Source of the DNA: Oleispirillum sp963678075
GTDB lineage: Bacteria; Pseudomonadota; Alphaproteobacteria; Rhodospirillales; Rhodospirillaceae
Assembly: GCA_963678075.2 (NCBI GenBank)
Contig: CAXXPK010000005.1
Span: 124,001-188,000 of the forward strand
Length of the DNA stretch: 64,000 bases
Direction: 5' to 3'
Shown here: one piece after another, positions 8,714 through 17,500 of the stretch
Position numbering within the stretch: position 1 is the first letter of the stretch
How the letters are laid out: each line of letters begins with the position of its first letter
Translations under genes and position numbers: made by a program
Notes under the pieces: generated by a model
Databases searched by the model: none
Told to the model about the DNA's origin: nothing
What the model saw: the letters and a program-made list of their open reading frames with translations, nothing else

Positions 8714-9603
8714 ATGGATTTCGCGTCGGACTTGTTTTCGCGCCGCGGCGTGGGGACCGAGGAAACGGGATCGACCGCTTGGGACATCGGCTCCGCCGTG
8801 TTGTCCGGGCTTTTGCTTGAAGTTTCGGCCTATCCGAAGCCGGGCTTGGTGGCGCCCTGCGCGATGGGCGCGCACCGTGACATGGACCTGCAAAGCTTCA
8901 TGCTCTCCTCGGCCGCGATCGCCCCCGGCCTGTTGGCCTGTGCGCAAGCCGGATTGGTTCATGACGGCGCCCCCGAGGCGATTCTTCCGACCATCCGCTC
9001 CATCGGTCGTGCCTTCGATGCGCGGTTGTTGGAAGCCACCCACGGCGTCAATACCCAGCGCGGCGAGGCGCTTTTTCCCGATCCGATCTTTGAAATGGCG
9101 GCGCGGATCACGCGTGGCTTGTGCGCCCGCGAACTGGGCGGCTGCGAGCCGTCGGGCGCCCGCACCGCCGGCGAAATTCTTTTCCGCAATCACGGTGTGC
9201 TGGGTATTCGCGGCGAGGTCGAATCCGGTTTCCCCACCGTCGCACGGTATGGATTGCCCGCCTTGCGCGCCGCCCTGGCCGAGGGTCACGGCCTCAATCG
9301 CTCATTGGTGCACTGCCTGATCGCCAAGGCCGAGCATACCACCGTCCTTTGGCGCAGCGGTCAGGACGGCCTGGTTTTCATGCAGGGCGAGGCGGCGCGC
9401 ATTCTGGCGCTGGGCGGGGCGCTGACCGATGACGGTCTGGATGAAGTCGCCCGCCTGAACGCTGCGTGCATCGAAAAGAACATCAGCCCGTGGGCGCCGC
9501 TGATTTGTTGGCGGTTGCCGTTGGTGTGTATCTGCTGGAACATCGGCGCTTTCCAGAAAGCGCGATGATTAAGCATCAATTGACTGTGCGAAAGAAATTC
9601 TAA
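8714..9603 (+). pseudogene. madG: madG/citG-type triphosphoribosyl-dephospho-CoA synthase, frameshifted near the C terminus
   Basis: This family makes the 2'-(5''-triphosphoribosyl)-3'-dephospho-CoA prosthetic group of malonate and citrate decarboxylase acyl carriers. The family motifs EVSAYPKPGLV (about residue 36), GAHRDMDLQSF and THGVNTQRGEALF are clear. Near 9487-9495 one G is missing: the frame reads EKNISPWAPLICW, but the next frame continues with the expected GAADLLAVAVGVYLLE and stops at 9603. As written the frameshifted product ends at 9568. The pairing madG-madB matches the Malonomonas rubra mad cluster. It may be a pseudogene or a single-base sequence error. Confidence 0.75.
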
Positions 9604-9655
9604 GTCTTTTACCAGCAATACGGAGGATGAAGCGCACATAGTTACGTACTCTTTG

Positions 9656-10798
9656 ATGTGTTACGCGATAACGGTCGCAATTTCATTTGCCGTTATCGGT
9701 ATTGTTGTTGCGTTCTCTCGTGCCCTGTCCGGGCATGACGAAGCCGACGCGCAATCAGCCGGGGGAAAAGATATGTTCGAACAACTGATCTACATGTTCC
9801 CCGGCATCGGAACCATGTTCGTGCAAGAGCCGATCATCGCGTTTTCGCGGTTGGGCATGATGGGACTTGGTTTCTTCCTGGCCGTCCTGAGCTTCAAGCG
9901 CATCCTGGAGCCGTTGATCATGGTGCCGATGGGCATCGGCATGATGTGCGTCAACGGCGGCGAGATGTTTCTGGAAGCCGGCAAGATTGGTACCCTGTTC
10001 CTGGACCCGCTGATCGAAGATCCGGCGGCTCTCGTCAACATCATGCAGATCGACTTCCTGCAGCCGATCTATAACTTCACGTTCACCAATTCCCTGGTCG
10101 CCTGCATGCTGTTCTTCGGCATCGGCGCGATGTCGGACATTTCCTTCATTCTGGCGCGGCCGTGGGCCAGCATCGTGGTTGCCCTGTTCGCCGAGTTGGG
10201 AACCTTCGTCACCCTGGTGATCGGGCACTACTGTGGCTTGAACCCTGGTCAGGCGGCGGCGGTGGCGTCGATCGGCGGCGCCGACGGTCCGATGGTGCTG
10301 TTCGCCTCGCTGGTGATGGCGAAGGATCTGTTCGTTCCGATTTCGATCATCGCCTACCTGTATCTGTCGCTGACCCATGCCGGTTATCCCTACCTGATCA
10401 GGTGGCTTGTGCCGGAGAAATATCGTGGCCTCGAGACCGAGTTCGAGTTCCCCAACGTCTCGCAGGAAGCGAAGTTCATCTTCACCATCGTAATCGCCGC
10501 GCTGCTGTGCCTGTTGTTGCCGGTGGCGGCTCCCCTGATCCTGTCCTTCTTCCTGGGCGTCGCGATCAAGGAAGTGGAGATCGAGCCCTACCAGGAGTTC
10601 CTGGAAAAGACCGTGACCTATGCCTCGACCCTGTTCCTGGGGCTGATGTTGGGCGTGCTGTGCGAGGCCGGAACCCTGTTGGACCCGCGCGTCGCCATCC
10701 TGTTGGTGTTGGGCATCACCGCGCTGACGGTGTCCGGAATCGGCGGACTTCTGGGCGGTTGGGTGGTTTGGTGGGCGACCAGGCTCAGGACCCATTAA
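9656..10798 (+). pseudogene. madB: Na+-translocating decarboxylase beta subunit (MadB/OadB family), 3' end removed by IS-A
   Basis: This membrane protein decarboxylates carboxybiotin and pumps sodium. The family motif SIGGADGPMV near residue 205 contains the conserved Asp, and about nine to ten hydrophobic helices are visible. The coding sequence enters the IS-A terminal repeat at 10783 and stops at 10798 after the foreign residues RLRTH, so about 50 C-terminal residues found in OadB relatives are missing. An alternative start is the ATG at 9773 (MFEQLIYMF), which has a better ribosome-binding site (GGGGGAAAAG); the 39 preceding residues form one extra helix. Expected partners (madA, C, D, E, F, H, L, M) do not follow. 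Confidence 0.8.
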
Positions 10799-11626
10799 AT
10801 TATTGTCAGGCAGATCGGCGGCTGATTCACTCATGGGAGGGAGGACCCCATCCATGAGTGATCTGTTTTGGTTGTCAGAGAGGCAGCTGGCGAAGATCGA
10901 GCCGCATTTCCCGCTATCGCATGGCGTGCTGCGGGTTGATGATCGGCGAGTGATCAGCGGCATCGTTCATGTGATCCGCAACGGCTTACGGTGGCGAGAT
11001 GCACCACCTGTCTATGGCCCCCACAAAACCCTCTATAATCGTTTCGTTCGCTGGAGCCGACTTGGGGTGTTCAGCCGGATCTTCGCGGCCTTGACGGGAG
11101 AGGCTGGCCCTCCAGACCGGTTGATGATCGATGCAACCCACCTGAAAGCTCATCGGACCGCCGCGAGCCTCTATAAAAAGGGGCTCTTCCCCGATGTATC
11201 GGACGCACAAAAGGCGGGCTGAACTCCAAGCTTCATGCGGTTTGCGACGGACAAGGAAGGCCCCTCATCCTGCTGCTCAGCGAGGGGCAAATGAGCGATT
11301 ACAAAGGCGCGATGCTGTTGCTCGACCTATTTCCCAAGGCCAACGTCCTGATCGCCGACAAGGGCTATGACGGTGATCCCCTTCGAGAGGCTTTGACACA
11401 GAGAGGGATCGCTACATGCATCCCGCCAATGCGTCATCGCAAAACCCAGTACGCTTACGACAAAACCTTCTATCGCCAGCGTCATAGGATCGAGAACCTC
11501 TTCGCTCGCCTCAAGGATTGGCGGCGTATCCACACCCGATATGACCGATGCGCGGATATCTTCTTTGCCGCCGTCATCATCGCGGTACTCCTCCTCTTCT
11601 GGATCGAACCTTAATGAGTCCTGAGC
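10783..11626 (+). mobile_element. IS-A copy 1: complete IS5-family (IS427-like) insertion sequence, 844 bp
   Basis: Terminal inverted repeats are GCTCAGGACCCATTAA (left, 10783-10798) and its complement at 11611-11626 with one mismatch. The right end is followed by CTAG (11627-11630), the same tetranucleotide that flanks the right end of copy 2 and the left end of copy 3, so CTAG is the likely target. The left flank here is CCAG, not CTAG, which suggests that the two flanks were not originally adjacent. The element interrupts madB on the left and an IS-B transposase gene on the right. Confidence 0.92.
10854..11614 (+). CDS. IS-A transposase, two overlapping frames joined by a -1 frameshift
   Basis: The first frame (10854-11222) starts MSDLFWLSERQLAKIEP and includes the first catalytic Asp in LMIDATHLKAHRTA. 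The second frame carries ADKGYDGDPLR (second Asp) and the IS5 signature RQRHRIENLFARLKDW (Glu), ending at 11614 with FWIEP. A heptamer A-AAG-GGG at 11177-11183 is in the right frame for -1 slippage, and continuing in the -1 frame gives the conserved sequence GRTKGGLNSKL. This matches the known orfA/orfB frameshift strategy of many IS5 relatives. The element therefore looks intact and potentially active. Confidence 0.85.
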
Positions 11627-12492
11627 CTAGTGTTCTGCGCCACGTGAGGACGCACGTTGAGCGTCCGTGGTTCCTCGACAAAATCGGCGGCATCGTAGCC
11701 GCAGTCGGCACCCAACGTAATTGCGCGCGGTCGGTCGCCCAGGGGCTCGATCATGTCCAGTGCCGCCAACCGTTCAGCGTGACCCGATGCGCGGGTTAGC
11801 CGGGTGTCCACGATCAAGCCCGAACGGTTTTCCATCAGCCCATGATCGATAAAGCACAGCTTAGCCTCCATGCCTGCCCCCTTGCGGTAGAGCATGGCAT
11901 CGGGATCGGTGGTGCTCTTGTGAGTATCGTTGGATCGTTTCTCGCCGCGAAAATCGACCGAGGGGTTGCGACCACCGCCTTCACCGCCATCGCCCTCAGC
12001 GGCCTTCGGTCTGAAGCTCTTCATTGAGGCCCACGCTTCGATCAGCGTGCCGTCGACGCTGAAATGCTCGCTCGACAGTAGCCGTTTGATCCGGGGTTGG
12101 ACCAACACTGCCGCCAGGAATTTTGCGGCGATGTCCCCTTCCAGCAGCCGGTCGCGGTTCTTGGAGAATGTGGAATGGTCCCAGGCCGGGTCATCTACCC
12201 CGAGACCGACGAACCAACGGAACAGCAGGTCAAAGTCCAGGCGCTCCATCAATTGGCGTTCCGAACGGATCGAGTAGAACACCTGCAACAGCATGGCCCG
12301 CAGCAGCTTCTCCGGTGGAACCGACGGCCGACCCATTCCCGAGTAGAGCGCTGCAAAGTCGCCCGACAACGCCGCTAGTGCCGTATTGGTCATCTCCCGG
12401 ATCGTCCGCAGCGGGTGGTCCATGCGCACCCGCGTCTCCAGGTCAACGCAGGAGAACAAGTCTCCAGATCGCTTGTCTGTCCCGTGCATCAT
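11627..12492 (-). pseudogene. IS-B transposase, N-terminal portion
   Basis: The fragment starts MMHGTDKRSGDLFSCVDLE and has the N-terminal transposase domain of the DUF772 type (GRPSVPPEKLLRAMLLQVF). The first two catalytic Asp residues are in HFSVDGTLIEAWAS and GADCGYDAADF. It ends HVAQNT, after which the frame runs into IS-A and stops. The rest of the protein, with the catalytic Glu, would begin SRRRSAID, which is exactly what is found to the right of IS-A copy 2 (59382 onward). Confidence 0.88.
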
Positions 12493-12566
12493 TCCCTCAG
12501 CAACAAGCCACTACCGAGATTGAATTATGCCGATACCAGCCATGCCACCGATTTTTCAATACCCTG
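11627..12566 (-). mobile_element. IS-B, 5' part: second IS5-like element cut at CTAG by IS-A
   Basis: The outer end is the inverted repeat CAGGGTATTGAAAAA, read on the minus strand at 12552-12566. The matching repeat (CAGGGTGTTGAAGAA) lies at 59960-59974, about 47 kb away, beside the missing 3' part of the same kind of element. The inner end is broken at CTAG (11627-11630) where IS-A begins. No coding function other than the transposase is seen on this part. Confidence 0.8.
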
Positions 12567-12582
12567 CTAGGGATGTCTCCGC

Positions 12583-12611
12583 CGCCGCCCGGGGTTTGGC
12601 TTCGGGCGGCG
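12583..12611. other. GC-rich hairpin between IS-B and the CheZ-like gene
   Basis: A nine-base-pair perfect stem, CGCCGCCCG (12583-12591) and CGGGCGGCG (12603-12611), has an 11-base loop. There is no following T-run, so it is not a clear terminator. It lies 17 bp before the ATG of the next gene and could be an old attenuator or read-through barrier. Confidence 0.4.
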
Positions 12612-12627
12612 TGGGGTAGAGGAAATC

Positions 12628-13134
12628 ATGGCAGAAGTGTCTGATCCGCGCGTCGTCGCGGCCTTGATCGCCGCAGTCAAGCAGATCGAGGCGGCCATCG
12701 CCGACACCGAAAAGGGCGTCAACCGCATCCTCGGTTTGGTCGCGCTTCTGATGGAGCGCGCCGACAAGGACGGCTATCTGAAGCTGGAAGGAATCATGGA
12801 GGCGTGCTCCTTCCAGGATCTCAGCGGGCAGAAGCTGCGCAAGATCGAGCGTCTGCTCGAACACCTGCAAACCAAGGCGATCATCAAGGTTCCGGGCACC
12901 GTCGATCTTGCCAAGGCGCAGGCGACGCGGCGGGTTTGTGCACGCGCCCCCTTGCTTTTTATCCAGACTTCCGTTAGGAAACCCCCTTTCCGGGGTATAG
13001 TTCTTCGGATCAATGGCGGAACGGGCGCGTCGCGACAGCGACAAAGGGCATGCCTGCTCGCTGAGAACCAACACCGGGCCAAGCCTTTCGGGTGCGGCCG
13101 AAACCAAAAAAGGACGTTGAAATGCCCAAGTTGA
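12628..13134 (+). CDS. Short CheZ-like protein, tail probably degenerate
   Basis: The first 90 residues resemble the core of alphaproteobacterial CheZ: a helical segment followed by MEACSFQDLSGQKLRKI, matching ACSFQDITGQRITKV of the second CheZ-like protein in this window (34772-35377). CheZ dephosphorylates CheY-P using a Gln in this motif. After about residue 95 the sequence (RRVCARAPLLFIQTS onward) no longer looks like protein, overlaps the rpmI promoter region and ends 13 bp inside rpmI. The original stop has probably been lost, and the C-terminal CheY-docking tail is absent. A GTAGAGGA ribosome-binding site precedes the ATG. Function is doubtful. Confidence 0.5.
   Translation: MAEVSDPRVVAALIAAVKQIEAAIADTEKGVNRILGLVALLMERADKDGYLKLEGIMEACSFQDLSGQKLRKIERLLEHLQTKAIIKVPGTVDLAKAQATRRVCARAPLLFIQTSVRKPPFRGIVLRINGGTGASRQRQRACLLAENQHRAKPFGCGRNQKRTLKCPS
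12974..13001 (+). promoter_or_regulatory. Candidate promoter for rpmI-rplT
   Basis: TTAGGA (12974-12979) and TATAGT (12996-13001) are separated by 16 bases, giving a leader of about 115 bp before rpmI. The -35 match is weak. infC, which usually heads this operon, is not upstream, so a promoter close to rpmI is expected. Confidence 0.35.
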
Positions 13135-13319
13135 AAACCAAAAGCGCGGTGAAGAAGCGGTTTCGCCTCACCGGCACCGGCAAGGTTCGGGCGAACGTGG
13201 CCTACAAGCGTCACGGCCTGGCGAAGCGCCCGCAGCAGATGAAGCGGCAGGCGCGCGGCACTTTCATCCTGACGAGCGCGGATGCCGTGATCGTCAAGAA
13301 GTTCATGCCTTATGCGTGA
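13122..13319 (+). CDS. rpmI: 50S ribosomal protein L35
   Basis: The 65-residue protein MPKLKTKSAVKKRFRLTG is typical L35, with the conserved HGLAKRPQQMKRQAR stretch. It is a structural protein of the large subunit. It lies 26 bp before rplT. The usual upstream partner infC is missing here; the gene instead follows a degenerate CheZ-like gene and insertion sequence debris. Confidence 0.98.
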   Translation: MPKLKTKSAVKKRFRLTGTGKVRANVAYKRHGLAKRPQQMKRQARGTFILTSADAVIVKKFMPYA

Positions 13320-13345
13320 TCGAACCGGACCGGGAGATTCAATAA

Positions 13346-13711
13346 ATGGCACGAGTTAAACGCGGCGTAACCACCCACGCCCGCCACAAGAAGATCATCA
13401 AGCTGGCGAAGGGCTACCAACGCCGGAACAAGAATTGCTTCCGCATCGCGATCGAGAAGGTCGAAAAGGCGCTGCAATACGCCTATCGCGACCGCCGCGC
13501 GAAGAAGCGGAATTTCCGTGGGCTGTGGATCCAGCGGATCAACGCGGGTGTGCGGCAGCACGGCATGGTCTATTCGCGCTTCATCGACGGCCTGAACAAG
13601 GCTGGGATCGCGCTCGATCGTAAGGTCCTGGCCGACCTTGCGGTGCGCGAGCCGGAAGCGTTTGCTGCCTTGGTCGGCCAGGCCAAGGCGGCTTTGGAAC
13701 GGGCGGCCTGA
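13346..13711 (+). CDS. rplT: 50S ribosomal protein L20
   Basis: The 121-residue protein starts MARVKRGVTTHARHKKIIKL and shows the complete L20 pattern (GYQRRNKNCFRIAIEKVEK, RFIDGLNKAGIALDRKVLADL). It is needed early in assembly of the large subunit and represses its own operon in other bacteria. A strong intrinsic terminator follows before pheS. Confidence 0.98.
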   Translation: MARVKRGVTTHARHKKIIKLAKGYQRRNKNCFRIAIEKVEKALQYAYRDRRAKKRNFRGLWIQRINAGVRQHGMVYSRFIDGLNKAGIALDRKVLADLAVREPEAFAALVGQAKAALERAA

Positions 13712-13759
13712 TCCTTCATCTGAAGGCAGGCGACCGGTTCACGGAAGCGGTTTGGCTGA

Positions 13760-13787
13760 GGGCCGTCCCCCAGGACGGCCCTTTTTT
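13760..13787 (+). terminator. Intrinsic terminator after rplT
   Basis: The stem GGGCCGTCC/GGACGGCCC with a short loop is followed by seven T residues. It separates rpmI-rplT from pheST, which therefore needs its own promoter or read-through. Confidence 0.9.
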
Positions 13788-13827
13788 GCGTGTGGTGTGG
13801 GCGGGACGATATCGAGGCGGGTGACAT

Positions 13828-14904
13828 ATGGACGATCCGGCGAGTTTGCGTGACGAGGTGCTGGCGGCCGTGGCCGTGGCCGGGACCTTGCCTGATCTGG
13901 ACGAGGTTCGGGTCTCGGCGCTGGGCAAGAAGGGCCGCCTGACCGGCCTGATGAAGGAACTGGGCGCCCTGGACGCCGAAGCCCGACGGCAGCGCGGCCA
14001 AGCCCTGAACGTGGTCAAGGACGAGGTCGCGGCGGCGATCGAGGCGCGCAAATCCGCGATGGAGGATGCCGCGCTGAACGCCCGTCTGGCGCAGGAGTCC
14101 GCCGACGTCACCCTGTCCTCCCGTCCCGACGCGGGCGGCATGATTCATCCGATCAGCCAGACCATGGACGAGGTCATCGCGATCTTCGCGCAGATGGGCT
14201 TCGCGGTGGCCGAAGGGCCGGAGATCGAGGACGACTTCCATAACTTCACCGCCCTGAACATTCCGCCGGAACATCCCGCCCGGCAGATGCATGATACCTT
14301 CTATCTGCCGCAGCAGGCGGATGGGTCGCGCTTCGTTCTGCGCACCCATACCTCGCCGGTGCAGATTCGCACCATGCAGACGCAGACGCCGCCGATTCGC
14401 ATCGTCGCGCCGGGCCGTACCTATCGCTGCGACTCGGACATGACGCACACCCCGATGTTTCACCAGATCGAAGGCCTGGTGATCGACAAGGCGACCCACT
14501 TCGGCCACCTGAAGGGCTGCCTGATCGAATTCATCGAAACCTATTTCGAGCTTTCCGATGTGCCGGTGCGGTTTCGCCCGTCGTTCTTCCCGTTCACCGA
14601 GCCATCGGCGGAGGTCGATATCGGTTGCTCCCGCAAGGGTGGCGAACTGACCATCGGCGCGGGCGACGGCTGGCTGGAAATCCTGGGCTGCGGCATGGTG
14701 CATCCCAACGTTCTCACCGCCTGCGGTCTGGACCCCAACGAATACCAGGGCTTCGCCTTCGGCATGGGGATCGAACGCATCGCCATGCTGAAATACGGCA
14801 TTCCCGATTTACGGACCTTCTTCGACGCGGATTTGCGTTGGTTGAAACATTACGGCTTCGTGCCGCTTGATCTGCCGACCGTGACCGGAGGACTCAGCCG
14901 ATGA
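13828..14904 (+). CDS. pheS: Phenylalanine-tRNA ligase alpha subunit
   Basis: The 358-residue protein charges tRNA-Phe as the alpha subunit of the alpha2beta2 enzyme. Class II motifs are visible: motif 2 in RTHTSPVQIRTM and the Phe-site segment GCGMVHPNVL followed by GFAFGMGIERIAML (motif 3). The N-terminal coiled coil covers about residues 1-90. The stop overlaps the pheT start by four bases (ATGA), showing translational coupling. Confidence 0.98.
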   Translation: MDDPASLRDEVLAAVAVAGTLPDLDEVRVSALGKKGRLTGLMKELGALDAEARRQRGQALNVVKDEVAAAIEARKSAMEDAALNARLAQESADVTLSSRPDAGGMIHPISQTMDEVIAIFAQMGFAVAEGPEIEDDFHNFTALNIPPEHPARQMHDTFYLPQQADGSRFVLRTHTSPVQIRTMQTQTPPIRIVAPGRTYRCDSDMTHTPMFHQIEGLVIDKATHFGHLKGCLIEFIETYFELSDVPVRFRPSFFPFTEPSAEVDIGCSRKGGELTIGAGDGWLEILGCGMVHPNVLTACGLDPNEYQGFAFGMGIERIAMLKYGIPDLRTFFDADLRWLKHYGFVPLDLPTVTGGLSR

Positions 14905-17297
14905 AATTCACGCTTTCCTGGTTGCGGGATTACCTGGACACCGATGCCCCTCTGTCCGTCATCGATTCCGCCCTGACCGCCCTGGGGCTCGAGGTCGAAG
15001 GCATCGAGGACCCCGCCGCCGCGCTGTCCGGCTTTGTCGTCGCCGACGTGGTGGCGTGCGTCGATCACCCGGATTCCGACCATTTGCATATTCTGAAGGT
15101 CGATACCGGCGCGGAGACCGTTCAGGTGGTCTGCGGCGCCCCCAACGCGCGTGCGGGAATGAAGGGCATTCTGGCGCGGCCCGGCGTCACCATCCCGATC
15201 GATGGCACGGTGCTGAAGAAGGGCAAGATCCGTGGCGTCGAAAGCCAGGGGATGATGTGTTCGTTCCGCGAGCTCTGTCTGGGCGACGACCATCACGGCA
15301 TCGTCGAGTTGGATACCGATGCTCCCGCCGGAACTCCGGTGGCCGAGGTTCTGAACCTCGATCCGGTGATCGACTTGTCGATCACCCCCAACCGCGCCGA
15401 TTGCCTGGGGGTGCGCGGCATCGCCCGCGATCTCGCGGCGAAGGGGCTGGGGGTGTTCAAGGATGTTGCCGTGGCCAAGGTGCCGGGCGGCTTCGCCAGC
15501 CCGGTGGCGGTGCGTTTGGACTTCCCCGTGGGGAAGGAAGGCGCTTGTCCGCTGTTCGTCGGTCGCTTCATCCGGGGCGTCAAGAATGGGCCCAGTCCGC
15601 GGTGGTTGCAGGACCGCCTGACCGCAGTCGGCTTGCGTCCGATTTCGGCGCTGGTCGATATCACCAACTATGTATCGCTGTCCCGCGCCCGGCCGTTGCA
15701 TGTCTTCGACGCCGACAAATTGACCGGCGACGTGGCGGCGCGTTTTGCCCGTGATGGCGAAACCCTGGTCGCACTGGATGGGCGCGAGCACGTCCTGGCC
15801 TCCGACATCGTGGCGATTTGCGACGGCGCGGGCGTGCAAAGCATCGCGGGCGTGATGGGGGGCGTGGCGACCGGCTGCACCGAGACCACCGTCAATGTCT
15901 TCGTCGAATCGGCGGTATTCGATCCGATCGCGGTGGCGCACGCCGCGCGGACCCTGCAAATCGATTCGGATGCGCGTTATCGCTTCGAACGCGGCGTCGA
16001 TCCGGCTTCCGCCATCGACGGCGCCGAACTGGCCACGGCCTTGATTCTCGACTTCTGCGGCGGCGAGGCCTCGCACCCGGTGATCGCCGGGGCGGAATCC
16101 GCTCCCCGCGCCGCGATTTTCTTCCGCCCGGAACGAGTCGCGACTCTGGGCGGGTTGGAGGTTCCGGCGGCCGAGATCGTGGGCGTGCTGACCCGTTTGG
16201 GCTGTGCCGTGGAGACGGACGGCGAACGCCTGTCGGTCACCCCGCCGTCCTGGCGCGGCGATCTTGCCGCCGAACACGATCTGGTCGAGGAAGTCTTGCG
16301 GGTGGTCGGTTATGACGCGGTTCCGGCGGTGCCGATGCCGCGCTTGCCGATGCTCAAAACGGTGTTGACCGACGCGCAGCGGCGCCGTGGCTGGATGCGC
16401 CGGGCGCTAGCGGCGCGTGGTCTGACCGAGGCGGTGACCTTCTCGTTCATGGACAGCCGTCAGGCCGGAGCCTTCGGCTGGTCCGACCCGATACTGAAGG
16501 TGGACAACCCGATTTCCTCGGAACTTGACGTGATGCGGCCCTCGGTGCTGCCCAATCTGGTCACCGCTTCCGCCCGCAACGCGGCGCGGGGCATCGCCGA
16601 TGTCGCCCTGTTCGAGGTCGGGCCGCAGTTCGACGGCCCCAATCTCGGGGAACAGCGTCTGGTCGCCGCCGGGGTGCGCACCGGCAAGACCGGGCCGCGC
16701 CATTGGGGGCAGCCGCCGCGCGGCGTCGATGTCTTCGATGCCAAGGCCGATGCCCTGGCCGCGCTGGAAGCGGTGGGCGCGCCGACCAACGGCGTGCAGA
16801 TTCGCCGTGACGCGCCGTCCTGGTACCATCCCGGTCAGTCGGGGACGATCAGCCTGGGGCGGACGGTGATCGCCGCTTTCGGAACCCTGCACCCCGGCGC
16901 CGTCAAGAAGCTGGGGGTAAAGGGCCGTGTCGTCGGGTTCGAGGTGTTCCTCGATTCCCTGCCCACGCTGAAGAAAAAGCAGGGCAAGACCCGCCCGTTG
17001 TTTAGGGTGTCGCCCTATCCGGCGGTGGACCGCGACTTTGCCTTCGTCGTCGATGAAACCGTCGAGGCCGAGCGTCTGACCCGCGCCATCGCGGGGGCCA
17101 ATAAGGAACTGGTGCGGGCGGTTTCGGTCTTCGACGTGTTCTCGGGCGAGGCCTTGGGCGCGGGCAAGAAGTCGGTTGCCTTGTCGGTTACCTTGCAGGC
17201 GATGGACCGTACCCTGAAGGACGAGGAAATCGAGGTGACGGCGCAAAAGATCATCGCCGCCGTCACCCAGTCCACCGGCGGCACGCTGCGGGCGTAA
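14901..17297 (+). CDS. pheT: Phenylalanine-tRNA ligase beta subunit
   Basis: The 798-residue protein has the normal domain order: an EMAP-type tRNA-binding domain at about 40-150, B3/B4 editing domain at 200-400, B5 domain at 405-475, and a C-terminal anticodon-binding FDX-ACB domain ending ITQSTGG-like (residues about 705-798). It includes the editing site and makes the Phe-AMP-forming complex with PheS. It is intact and full length. Confidence 0.98.
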   Translation: MKFTLSWLRDYLDTDAPLSVIDSALTALGLEVEGIEDPAAALSGFVVADVVACVDHPDSDHLHILKVDTGAETVQVVCGAPNARAGMKGILARPGVTIPIDGTVLKKGKIRGVESQGMMCSFRELCLGDDHHGIVELDTDAPAGTPVAEVLNLDPVIDLSITPNRADCLGVRGIARDLAAKGLGVFKDVAVAKVPGGFASPVAVRLDFPVGKEGACPLFVGRFIRGVKNGPSPRWLQDRLTAVGLRPISALVDITNYVSLSRARPLHVFDADKLTGDVAARFARDGETLVALDGREHVLASDIVAICDGAGVQSIAGVMGGVATGCTETTVNVFVESAVFDPIAVAHAARTLQIDSDARYRFERGVDPASAIDGAELATALILDFCGGEASHPVIAGAESAPRAAIFFRPERVATLGGLEVPAAEIVGVLTRLGCAVETDGERLSVTPPSWRGDLAAEHDLVEEVLRVVGYDAVPAVPMPRLPMLKTVLTDAQRRRGWMRRALAARGLTEAVTFSFMDSRQAGAFGWSDPILKVDNPISSELDVMRPSVLPNLVTASARNAARGIADVALFEVGPQFDGPNLGEQRLVAAGVRTGKTGPRHWGQPPRGVDVFDAKADALAALEAVGAPTNGVQIRRDAPSWYHPGQSGTISLGRTVIAAFGTLHPGAVKKLGVKGRVVGFEVFLDSLPTLKKKQGKTRPLFRVSPYPAVDRDFAFVVDETVEAERLTRAIAGANKELVRAVSVFDVFSGEALGAGKKSVALSVTLQAMDRTLKDEEIEVTAQKIIAAVTQSTGGTLRA

Positions 17298-17352
17298 AGC
17301 GGAAACATTGCGGAGGGTCGTGGATCCTCCGCGCCTCCCTTTTCCTAAGGTG

Positions 17353-17455
17353 TTTGCGCGAAGCGCGAGAGAACCATCGCGCGGCGTGAGGAATGATTGC
17401 CGCTATGCGGCGAAAAACAAGTCATGGGATCAAAGGGGCCGCACCTCTTTGCGGG
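17353..17455 (+). repeat. Dispersed intergenic repeat, copy R1
   Basis: About 100 bp that recurs in inverted orientation at 47324-47425. The best-conserved core includes GATTGCCGCTATGCGGCG, then AAAAACAAGTCATGGGATCA, and ends CTCTTTGCGGG. It lies between two converging genes (pheT on the plus strand, the 17501-17758 gene on the minus strand). No open frame or known element was recognised in it. It may act as a bidirectional terminator or be a small mobile repeat. Confidence 0.75.
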
Positions 17456-17500
17456 TGTGGATGGAGCCCGCGACATCCGGGCAGCGTCCCCGGTCCAGTT

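Noticed and set aside
13846..14703. Minus-strand frames opposite pheS
   Set aside because: pheS is intact and identified by class II synthetase motifs; the antisense frames are shadows.
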